Shown here: piece by piece, positions 25,801-37,800 of the stretch | Layout: every line of letters starts with the position of its first letter | Position numbering within the stretch: the stretch's first letter is position 1 | DNA from: Durusdinium trenchii | Lineage: Eukaryota; Sar; Dinophyceae; Suessiales; Symbiodiniaceae | Direction of reading: 5' to 3' | DNA: 64,000 nucleotides | NCBI GenBank assembly: GCA_963970005.1 | Contig: CAXAMN010005269.1 | Span: 186,001 to 250,000, forward strand | Notes under the pieces: model-generated | What the model saw: only the letters and a program-made list of their open reading frames with translations | Told to the model about the DNA's origin: nothing | The model's database searches: none | Translations under genes and position numbers: made by a program

Positions 25801-28800
25801 CCAATATGCAAAACGCTGTGCACTCGACGGGCGATTGGTGATCTGCTGCATCTGTTTTGTCAGAACGGAGTCCGGTGCGCAAGCAAGTTCAAAAAGAATG
25901 GGTTTCCTGGCCTGTACGAGAGCCTCCATACATTCAGGAAGCAATCTCTCGGCTTTCCAGCTGAGAGTCCTGATCTCAGAGAGACTTAGCTCTCGGCTCT
26001 GGCACTCAGGTGCATCCATCAGCTCTCCCTCGGAGAGTTCATAGGCCTTTGGTGGCTCTCCTACTGCGGCTCCGACACTGGATCCCAGTCGCTCGTAGAA
26101 GTGACGTCCTCGACGTTTGGCCTCCTTGGCATTCTGCTTCACCTGTACCATGTCGTCCGAGAGATTCTTCACGGTCACCATCAAGTTCTGGAGCATGGCT
26201 TTGACTTCTTCCCCCTGGCCAGGCGTCGGCGTGGTGCTCGATGATGGCCCCGTCGGATGACTGGGTGTCTTCGAGGTGTAGCCCTTCTTCTCCGGCATGG
26301 GCGGGACCTCGTTGTTCTCCACCGTCTTCAGCCAGTCGGCCAAGCGACGGAGTCGCGGACTGCACTGGCCTTCGGCTGCGGTCGTCAACACCCACTGGCA
26401 GTATGCCGGTTGTTGTGTCTTCACTTCTTGGTATTTGAGGTGGCACCATTGCCCAAATCCCACGGGGTCTTCCGCATGGCCAGGGATGCTGTTGTACGCC
26501 CAGTTCAGGGCCTTCATCTTGAGGATCTCCACCGTTTCGGTTCCGGTGAGGTCCACGCCCAACTCCTCCTTCACGAACTTTTGTAAGTCCGCCTTGCGGC
26601 GGGCTGCCTTGTTGATGTTCACTTCCATCTGTCGTAGAGGTGAGGCTTCTTTGGTCTGAGGTTGCATCGCGGCCTCTCCCTCGATCTCGATCAGCCGAAG
26701 CTTCAGTTGAGACTTCGCCCAAGCCCGAGGAGCCTCCTCGCCATGAGTGAGAAGACGCTGTGGAAGCTCGGCCAAGCTCATCTGGTTCAAGGACATGGCT
26801 CTCTCGCAAAGAATGAGGTCGATCAGATCGCGCTATGGGCACCGATTTGTCTCGCAGGCTGCGTGCCGGCACCCTTGACTCAACTTTCTCACAAATCATG
26901 TCGCCTGTGACACCTTGAACACCTGATCCTAATTCGTGTGCATGATGATCACAACCAAACACTGGAAGAGGGCCGTCCGAACGCTTCGGCGAGCTCGCGG
27001 TCGATGAGCGAGAAGTGACATCTTTCGAGTCGGAGTCTCGAGAGTTTCCATCAAAACGAACTGATGACTTAGGCCGTGGCTGATCCGACACGGTGTGCGC
27101 GCTGTGTGTGAGTGCCTGTTTGCTGTTCGCCTTATCTTGCGCTGTCCCGAATTTTCCTTGGCCTGGTGATCGTTTGATTGGGCTCACTTGGTCCACGTCG
27201 TGAAGGTCCATGTGATTACTTTCATTGTTCCCATGTGTCTCCCCTCCGTCCTTCGAGTTCCAAAACTTTCAGAGACCCCAGTGGCTTTCCAAGATCCACG
27301 GCCTGAGTGTAAATGTCATCCGTCAGAGGCATCAGTTGGTGCCCCGCGGACGAACGCTCAAGGCGGATCATCTTCCTGGGGTCCACATGTCGAAAGACTG
27401 CTAAGTCATGTTCAAAATCGATCACGGCACCGAGTCGTCGGAGCGAGTGGATGGACAAAAGAATTGGTGCAGAACCCTCATCTAAGGCGTGTACCTTCAT
27501 GGTACCCAGCCTGCCTGCCATAGGCACCTGCAGGTCCGCCGTTGAGGCGCATTGGTTCTTGCTCGAATTTCCGAGCCCAAAAACAGGTCTATCGGAAAAA
27601 TCGATGTTGGCCACTCCTGTTGCTCCCCGTTTACGGGTGTTCAAATCAGTCACGCGTTCAAGGGCCGTGATCGAGCCTATTGTCCTAGTGGCACCGCCGT
27701 CCAACACGGCCTTGCCTTCAGCAACGGCCTGGGTGGTGGATATAAAACTTTGGGACTGATCTGGAATCGTGTCACAGACTCCAGCCATGTCTTCAACTCG
27801 CTCGTTCCAAAAGACGGACGGGGCCGCTTCTTCAGCCATATGGCCCTGCGAAGACTGTTTTGGCTTCTCTTTGCACTCGGCGATCCGATGCGGACCACCA
27901 CAACGAAAACACTTGATTGGAGTCCGGGCACGATTGCTGTCATCTCTCCCTCCAGAAGCGGCTGGTCGGCCATAGAACTGCCGTGACATCTTAACGGCAT
28001 GTTGTCTGGCCCGAGCATCTCTCAAGGTGCGGCGGTTGTCTTGGATAGCTGTCATTGCGCTTCTGGCTCTCTCTTCTTCGGCCACCATAGCCTCGATCTC
28101 GTCAACGGAGAAACCCTCGGCTTCCAAGCTCATAGGATCGCATTCACCCATGTGACCCCACTCCTCCTCCAGCTCATCATGACCAGAGTAGTTGGCAAGG
28201 AAGCATCCTTTTTCTGCATCACGCTTCCGGATATCACTGTCCGACCAATGCTTCCGCAGAACTTCTTCCACGGCTCTCACTCCAAACTCGCCACGAAGCT
28301 CAGCATGGAGAACATTTCTTTCCATCACATCCAGGCCTGAGTCCATGAACAAATACCAACCCTGGATGAAGTCGGGCAGAATCTCGGGAAGCTGGTGGCG
28401 GCTCCATTCACTGGTGTCCTGACGGTCGACTGCCACTGGGAGCCATTCCATGACCAGTCGTAGTAGCCATACCACCCATGGTAGTGAGGATCCCACTCTT
28501 CGATGGGATCTTGAAACTCTGAATCTCCTTGTCCAGACGAGACCTCTTGGGGCTCCTGCTGACTATCACCTCCTGGCTCACTGCGGGCATGAGAACTCGG
28601 ATGTCTTGCGACCAATGACGAGGCTGGTCCAACTGAAGTTGATGTCACGCCATGGTCCTTCTGGTATCGTGCCATTGACTGTTGGGCCCGACTGTATGCT
28701 TCAGCCTTTCGCAGAATGAAGTCTCCCATAGGTTCTCCTCGCTGTCTCTTGGTTCCCCGGAAATACTTCAGCAAAAGCTCAGACATCTTCTCGGGCACTT

Positions 28801-31800
28801 TGGGTTGGCCCCGTTCGGCACGAAGGGCCGCAACCAAGACACGCACTCCTCCATCGTGGGATAGCCAATTCGCCGGCTTCCCAATCAGCACTCGTCGGGC
28901 TGGTCCACGAAGTTCGGCAGCTATGCGTGGGCCACACAGGTACCGCTTCTCTTTGACCACGGTCTGCTCGTAGAGGAGGCATGTTTCAATGAACTCTTCA
29001 AAACAAACAGCTTCTCCTCCCCAGACCGGTACACCATCCTTGCTCTTCTGTACCCCAGTGTTGAGGCCACCTGTCGACTCTATACGGCTCGGCAGTGCAG
29101 AGTACCATGCATCACCTGTCCACATCCTACTGGAGCTCAGGGCTCCGCTACCATGCAGGTAGCCTCTTCTCACAAGCCAGTCGTGCGGGGATGCTCCCGG
29201 CGTCAACGGAGGTCAAGCTTGGTGGATGTATAGTGTCTAGTTCCTATCAATCAGCTCGCACGGAAGGACAACTATGGGCGGTCGAACAAGCGAGGTCGAA
29301 TGAACCCGGCGGAACCCTAGGACACTGGATTTTGATCCACTTGGCTGGTAGCGAGTACCAAGGTTGGCTTGGGTACGAGTGACACATCAACATATATTAT
29401 ATATCAATATCATCTATTGTCAGGGTGCCAATCCAGTCCTTTGCCTTTGGGTGCCAGTGACTCCTACCATGCAGCCATAAGCAGTCCCAAGACTGAACAG
29501 AGTACAGCATAGTACAACCCCTCACCCTACAGGACACAGGAAAATAGCATGGGATAGCCTACAGTTCAGCTAGAGCCAACTTATATGTACAGTTCATACT
29601 AGTAGCAAGGACGCTACGAACGGGGCGATGCTGGCCTGCCAGCCGACCGGACCGGACTCTCTGGGCGTTGCGAGGCTCTTGATCTTCCTTTTGGGCGGTG
29701 GGCTGCTCTTCGCCCGTTCCAGCCTGGCGTTCAGCGGGAGGAGTCGTTTGGGAAGGGGGGACCGGGTGGAGCTGAATCTGAATGGTGCAAGAATGCATTT
29801 CTTCCACACATTGCAGGGGCTGTGAGGTGATGTGAGGTGCCAGTTACAAAATCGGTCATGGTGAGAAAGACCCCCTTCATGCCCTCATACCTGGGCTGCA
29901 TACCTGGGAGAAAGAATGCGTGATTTCTTAATTGAGGAGAATGGTCTTCAAGTGGTCCATGGTCCATGGTCAGGTTCCATCTTCCAGTGACGGAACTCTG
30001 GACATCACGGGCATGATGCATCTCCTCCAAGCACCAAAACTGAGGCCAATGTCAAGGGTCCGAGCTCTTCCAAACTGGCTACCAGATTGCTATTAACAGC
30101 GCCACGTGACTCGGCTACATGGACGTGACCCGTCTTGTTATAGTGGATTTGGTGTGGTACAGGTTGTAGATGTTGTGAAAGTGGGCCAACAGGCTTGGGA
30201 ACGCTGGCCTGCTGGCGCCTCTCAGAGCAAAACTTGTCAAGACAAATACTACTTTAACTATGTTCCATCGGAACTGCTGTGAGCTTTGGATTGGTGGAGA
30301 AAAGAGGCTGCTGCGGTACCAGTAGCGTAAAATCAAGGTCCTAGAACCTTGAAACATCATCTCTTTCCTCACTGACCTGGACATTGTTTTTGTTGCCAGT
30401 TGAGCCCTAAAGACCTGGACATTTGTCAACCTCCTCAGCTTTGCTCAGCCGTGATTCCACAGGGTCGGCGAACACGAGGTACCTTCAGAGCAGCGCAACC
30501 AATGCCGTTGGGACGGCGATGGACGCAGACTACGAGGTGCGGTGCGGCGTGTGTCACTACGTGTTTGGGGGGCCAGTGTTGAATCATGTTGAATCTTGAT
30601 TCTTTGCGACTTCAAGCCTCTTCAAGAGCTTGGATCGCTGATGTTTGGGTCTCAATTCTGTTGGAATCATACATTCACCCGGCGTTCATTTTCGGGATTC
30701 TGGAGAATTGAAGATGGGTCTTAAAGAAACAGCAGCCAAATATCAGCCCCAATGGTGCAACAGCACGGGAGTTCATACAGGAGGTTTTGTTATACGCTCC
30801 CTGAAATCATCATGGAAGTGCATCACCACCTGTGAGGAAAATGGTTTTTGAGAGGGGCCTATTGTCAATGTCCACTTCCAAGACGATTCTAGTGAGTGTA
30901 CATCATTGTATACCATTTCCTGTTACAGTAATATACTAGTGTCATTGGTAGTGTCATTCTAGTGGTTTGTGTATCCCGTTTTCTCCCATGCACACGTGAT
31001 GTACCCATTCATGTACTGTAGTCGCAATAATTCTCGGCGTTCATTATTGCGGGGTACCCCAAATCTTGCTGGGCTGTTGACATCATGAGCACTTCCTCTC
31101 CTTGACTATCATCTTCCAAAATCTACGATATGCCCAGTGACCTTGGCGAACTGTTGAGGGAGGATGCCCGGCCCAACCTTTTGCACCACGTGAAGCTGGA
31201 GCTTTTGCCTTGAAGGTGATGAGCGAAGAGCTGGATCCGGCGGATGGCAGCAACTACACAGGCCTGTCCGCGGCGTCGCATGGTGCTGTGGCAAGGGCGA
31301 AGATGGGGTACTTTGAACCGCACGGAAAATTGGGAGATTTGTTGAGACCAGCAATGGGGGAGGAAGATGTTGGTGTCCTACAAGTGCATCGCTACTAGTA
31401 ACAAGTGCCTTACTAGTCGTAACAATAAGAATTTTATTAGAATTGTAATTACTAGCCAAGGAATCTACTAGGACCTTTCTATGCACAATCATCATTCACC
31501 GCTTCGGGCTGAAAGGGGGCCTAATGAAGCCGAGCCCTTGCTGGAGTGATATGCAGGCGCGCAGACGCGCACGGTGGACGGATACTCGTGCATCCCGTTT
31601 GGGGCCTCAGCCAGGTTGATCCATGAACCTTGGAGCAGAAAGATGGGAGAATCTGCAGAGCCCCCATGCCCTCCATTGTGTTCCCTGCTCTTTTTTTTCC
31701 AAGGCAGGGAGCCCCATCCAGGACCATCCAATCCAGCAAGAACTGAACTCGTGGGACTGTATGGGTTTTTTCAACCCGCCCAATCCATCAGAAGCAGAGC

Positions 31801-34800
31801 TTGTGGGAGGGTGGCCTTCGCCAGGAATGCTGGAAAGCTCAGCTCTCCATGCGCTGGAACCCCTAACCCGGTCACCACCATGAACAATAGCTCCGGCTTT
31901 CACTATCTTTCTAGGCTGAGTAGTTCACGTGCTTTGGCTGAGGGGCTGCCTGGCTGAGGTGGGGAACGAATGGCACAATGGCAGAAGCCTACACGCAGGC
32001 TGGAGGGAGTCCGAAGGACGCGTCGTGGGGGAGTCCGAAGGACGCAGCCGATCCTACCGAGTCGAGGATTGCAGCCTGAGGCGTACACGATATATATATA
32101 TATATAGGACACACATGGCACAACAAACAAACCCGAACATGGACACCTGCAAAGAATGACCTGCAAGGCGAATTTCCTGTAGATCCTCTCAACATCTCTG
32201 AACTGATCTGGGGACAACAAGTGTCGGGGGTGTAGACGACTTAAGACTTATGTATCATTGGCATTGCTTGGGTCAGGAAGCCTACCCCACCACCGACTTG
32301 AAGGACAACTTCTGCCCGGGCCCCAACGGTCATCTCTTCAATGCTAAAATCGGCTTCGCGTGGCTTCGCCGCCCAACCTAGGCCGCAATCCTTACAACGC
32401 GGAGACGGCAACAGATGATACGAAGGCCCCTTTGTGTCGTCCAAGCATTTCTTTTTCTGTCATGTGTCCTGAATTGGTGATTTGGTGTCCTCTTGAAGCA
32501 TCAATTGAAGCTATGGAAGGCACTTTTGGTTCACGACTGCTGACCCAACCACTCTTGCAAGCTCTTGCCCACCCCCCACACGTTTGGACAGAGCATTTTT
32601 GAACGCCCAGACCACCAGATCGTTGGAGGTCCGTCACCTCACCGGCCAGGCGAGCACCATTTGGTGCTTCACCTCCGATAGTGAGGTCCTTTGGCAGGAG
32701 TGTCAGCCCATCGGTGTGCTTCGCCCAGTCTGCCAGAATGGCCGCTCGGTGTGCCAAAGTGGAAGGCTGATGTCATGGAGGATGGGGGACGTCAAGATGT
32801 ATAGGAATCATGCGGCAAAAAAGACGCGGCGCACATACCCTTCTCATGTGCTTCCAAGGGCCTACTCATCTGAGGCAGATGAGTAGTAGATTCATCGACG
32901 CTGCTATGCAATTGTTTGCATTTACTGCCTGCTTGGATGCTGTCTTTCTTTTGACTCTGTGACCCCCGAGTCGCTGCCCCATGCTTGGCTTATCAAGTCA
33001 CACAGCGACAGCGCACTGGCTTGACTTGCTGAGAACATACCATGCCTTGATCCCTTCGTGCCAGGACAATCGACTTGGTCCCTCAATTTTTTTTAACGAT
33101 ACCTACCCCACAGGCAAAACGAGAATGTCGTTACGGGCCCCTGTGTTTGCCTATCAGTCTTGGTCCATGTTGCATGGAAATCCATGGAAATCCTCATGTG
33201 GTGGAAAACGAGCTTAAGAAAAATTGACCACTCATCGTTTATCGTTTCTTCACGCCCACTTCTTACAGCACGAGTCTCATCGAGCCTCCTGATGCTGAAC
33301 AGATTTGTGACCAGCAGACATCTTGGAAGCACCTCGAAAAGAACGGCATCATCCTGGCCCCAAAGACACCCCCCACATGTTTCAATACATGCTCATGTAG
33401 CATGATTTTTGGCACCCAAACGAAGGCCACAGTTAACAAGCGTATTCCGTATTCATCGTTCTTTAAGACTGGCGGCACTGCCTGCCGAAGCGATAAGTGT
33501 GAAGATGTGTGAAGTCTAAGTGGTACCTGCTGTGGACCCTCAAAGGGGCTGTTGTCACCTAACAGTACATGTATTTGGCACAGTCACAGCACCCAAGGAA
33601 CTCTAGTTTGGGGACGCTCTGATTTTAGAGTCCATTTCTATTGGGTTGCAGCATGCCATTGTCATCCAAGAAGCCAACAACATCCGACAACTACAACCTT
33701 TGATGACCAACCATGACAGCCCCATAATGATAGAGCTAGCAGCTAAGGTATAGTCCACTAGCCAGATGAGATGATCATAGATGGTCCATGATAATCCCCG
33801 TGCCTCATTTCACTAGTTTCACCAGATCTTTTTGGACTCATTCTTTCAATCAAAGAGCTGATGTGGACGTTGCCATATGGCCGTCCATGTCTGGCTCCTT
33901 TCGGCCGAGGCTATGCCGTCACCGACGAGTCCATCCGCACCGTCTTGGAGCCGCTCGGAGTCGAAAAGTGAGTCGCATCGAGACCGGTGGATGGAAGAAC
34001 TCGAACTCCTGAAGTGTTCCTATGACTCATCTAAATGCATCTAAATGCATCAAAACATATCAAAACACTGTAAATGATTGTGAATGCCATGTGACGTCAA
34101 GAATGTGTGTTTCATTCAGAATGTGGATCTTTGGAGTTCACCAGGATGGTCAACTGGAGCATGTCCCAGGGTCCCAAGGGTCCAGCTCTTTGGGCCTATG
34201 GGATCTGATAATGGTCTGGCGGCAGCATAGACATGCATAGTACCATCCATAAATGCAAGGAAACACAGGCCGCCAATTCAATCATCCCTGGGATCGTGAG
34301 GTGCTTTTTGGTGAAAGATGGTCTACCGTCTTCAGGTCAGATATTTGTTCTACAGGGGGGTTCAGTGGTTCATCGTCCCCTGTCGAAACAGTGGCTTGTC
34401 CCTGTCGAAACTTACCCTGAAATTGGCAGCAAATCTAGCACAAGATTTTCTAATTCAAGGGTGAACATTATTGATGTTAATCATGTCGAGTTGAGTTGAG
34501 TTGAGTCAATTTGTTTGCACAATAAAATCCTTTGTCTTCCCTAGCAAGATGCCAAGCAACAAGCTGCACTCGCCCTCATGAGAAGATGGGTTGGATGGAA
34601 AGGTCGAGGTTAGTTTGAAAGAATCCAAGATCATCGTATTCGGCTGGTGCAGTTTTTAGCCTGGATTGGTGAATCCGGAGCTTAGTTTTGATTTGGTGAT
34701 AAGGTGGAAGGAGGGAAACTGCATAAGCACATTTTTGTGGGGGGATGTGTCAGACAGTACTTAACACCTTGACGGACCTCAAGGCTGGCTTTGGGACTGA

Positions 34801-37800
34801 GGTACTGCGCGTATGTAGTGTGGATCATTGCCGTTCTGTACTTGCACCTGGACGAAAGAACAACGAAAGAACAGCCTGAACGGTTGGAGGGAAACAATGG
34901 GAAACAGATTTGGCTTACTGGTACTTGGTTGGCAGATAGTGGACGTATGGGGCAGAATGGTGGTTTGAACACTCTTTATATCTCTTTATGTGTTGGTCAT
35001 CTTGTGAACGCACAAATGGCCAGCGGCTAGCTCAGAGGGATTTGGATCAGCGCTTTTGCATCCGGTAGCCCATGCTGTTGACCATATCAGAGTCTCGTTT
35101 GTTCAAACTCGGTGTTTTCATGTTGCTTTCTTAAAGCAGATTGTGTTGTTTTAACTTGCTGCATGTCAGTCACCCCAACGCTTGTGCTTTCCAAGAGGAC
35201 GCCCAGTGCTGGCCGAATCTAGTTCCGAGGTTCTTGCAGGACTTGGTACCTCCAACTAAGTGATGGGGCAGAGCGTTTAGACGAAAAGAGCAGTGTGACC
35301 TGAGGCTTTTGATCCTTTGCTTCTGCAGCCGAATTCGAGAAGCCATCGCAATTAACAAGGTGGCAGCGATCTTTGTGGCACCTCGAAGGGATCTTCGTGG
35401 GTTTGGGAGGGAGAATGAGGATACAGGATGAGGCGAACACTGGACCTTCCGATCGTGCAGTACGCAAGTGCGTGTGGTTTCACATGGACGAGAGTTGAAG
35501 TGAACAACGCATTTTTTGCAGGACTGTGACTGAGGGTATATTAGTGGGTATATATTATATGTTGCCATTGAGTACTCGGGTTCTCTTTCATTCGTGTTGG
35601 GATCTTTGGTGGGTGTTCGCTACACTTTCCATACAGCAAGAAAGGGGACGCTCAAGCATTGATGTGCTTGCTGCGGTCACGCCTCTTTAATGCAGCCAAT
35701 TCCACATGGCATCAATTGCTCTACCTGATTCGGTTGGATATTCAAAGAAGTATAATACTGACATTCATGTTTGTTGACGGTTGGTCCCTTAGTAATGGAT
35801 TCCCTACAATTCACTGAAACCCTCTCCCACCAAACCTCCTACGTTTTGTGCCATGTCGTCGCCAATTGGGTTGACCCAGGCCAGCAACCCGGTGGTGATC
35901 GTCGTGCCACTGGTTCAGGCGGTGCGCGGGTCCTTCCCCCCGGGTGGACTGATGTTGAAAGAGATCTGCTGTTCGAACGCTCGTCTTATGGCCGCCCGAA
36001 AGTGTTGACACCATGGTTGGTCAGACTGCCATAGGTCAAGATGTCACTCACATGTTGTCCAGTGTTGTCCAACCTCGCTTTCATAGTCCTATGCATAGAA
36101 GGGTCAGTTTAGCTCGAACTTTTTGGAGGTTGTTTTCGATGCACTTGCAATAAGACCCCCAGACTTTCCAGGACACATAGACTTACCTGGATCAATACAT
36201 GACACGTGTCCAGTTGTATCGATGTCATGCGCAGCGGCATCACCCGCCCAGGCGGTGGTCGCAGCTCTTTGGATAGGCCTGTGGGTCTTCTTCGCCTCCT
36301 TCCTCCTCTCGCAAGTGCCCGAAAACTACACGCCCACCGAACCCTGGCAACGGGAATGCAAACTTGCAAAGATAGATTTAGTCAGCGCATCTAGAGCCTG
36401 AAGTGAGGTGAAACTCAAACGCATATATAATGTCCCCTGCCGAATAAACATAGAATCTGGGAGGTCGAGCTCAAAATGATCCTCAGATTTTATAGAAGTG
36501 TAGTCTCTAGAATGAGATGTAAACAATAATTACCTGAACAAAAAGCTAGCCTTAAAAAAGTGCCTCCACCAGGTGAGTTTGTTGAGCTATTCCATTTTAT
36601 TGAGAAGGCATGACAACGCACCAGATGTTATAGAGGTTGTAGCTTTTGATTTTATAGAAAGCATTTGGAGTAGTAGATAGCTGAGAATTGGTTTCAGAGT
36701 GGATGGTGTGTTGTGAGGTCAGGTAGGTTGATATCATATTTTTAAATAGAAAGCGCTTGCATTTGTCGAAACCTGATATGTGATTTTATAGTACATGTAT
36801 GTGCATGTTATTAACAAGACCGCTTCCTGATGTTGCACTGTGAGAATGCATGTGTGTTCCGAATCATTCAATCATCCTTTGATATCCTTTGTGCGATTTC
36901 CGGTGAGTGTTGGGATTCTAGATTTTAATTGTCCAATCATCCCTCTATAAAAACATGTTTTACACAGTAACTTGTTTTGTTTTGGCTCTTTTTCTTAACC
37001 TTCTTCTAAAATCAATTTCAACCCTGCAGTGTCCAAACAGTCCAATCATTGTCTAAAATCAACTTCAACCTTCATATTGCCCCCACTTCACTTCTCTATA
37101 GAATCAATTTCAACCTTGGATTTGCATCATTGATTTTCCGCAATTTTGGCATCAACAAATATTGAGGAAGACAATAGCTTTGTCAAAAGGTTGAGCTGAA
37201 CCATTTTACAGGGAACAGGTTCTCAGCACTGCAGTAGGTTGAGATTTAATTCTATAGTGGAGCAAACTGCCCTTTGAGGTTGATTTTTTCGTTTTATCAT
37301 TGGCACAGTGAATCGTGCACGGACGTGTGGCCCTTGGTTCGAATCTGTGAGAAGTCTCGCGCACACGTTTCGCTTTGGTTTTTCCAAGTTGTCGGAAGCA
37401 CTTTGGTTGTGAATTGCGCTGGCAGGGCCGCGCGATGTGACCCTGCAAGTGCAGTACTTTTTGATTCTGTAAGTGCAGACTTTGCGACAAGCGCAGCGCA
37501 TAGTGAAACTTAATGTTAACCTCTCATTAGTAAACCCCCTATGAAAAAAAACAAGTTTTTTTTGGTCCTTTTTTTCGGGGTAGTCAAAACTCTCGACCTT
37601 AATAAAGAAACCTCCAGGCTATTTGGCAGAGGGGATTTGGCAAAGGGACTTTCATTTGCTTTCATTCTGCCTTTAAAGTAAAAGGGAAAGCACAAGGCAA
37701 GGATAAGCCAGCAGGGCTGCAGGGGTGTTGATGATTGTAGGTTTGTTTATAATTGCAGGGGGTGGGACCGGGAGTCTAAAGGGGTACCCTTCGAAGACAA

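Larger units (their letters stand above)
21826..29392 (-). mobile_element. Element A: decayed Ty1/copia LTR retrotransposon
   Basis: A 7,567-bp element on the minus strand, bounded by 239-bp direct LTRs and TATAT duplications. Internal order on the minus strand is primer-binding site, gag, CCHC knuckle, protease (DGGA), coiled-coil and CGPFS domain, HHCC and integrase, RT (HVDD), RNase H: the copia order with integrase before RT. Several frameshifts break it into about ten frames. By eye the LTRs differ at about five positions, so it is older than element B. It lies in antisense orientation inside intron 5 of gene 2, between TM2 and the probable TM3 exon. Confidence 0.92.

Noticed and set aside
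26039..26800. The long minus-strand frame 26039-27211 as a full protein.
   Set aside because: Beyond about 26800 it is a low-complexity shadow of the 25612-26796 frame, which carries the recognisable sequence.
37318..37360. GGTTCGAATC as a tRNA T-arm.
   Set aside because: No matching acceptor, D or anticodon stems were found around it.
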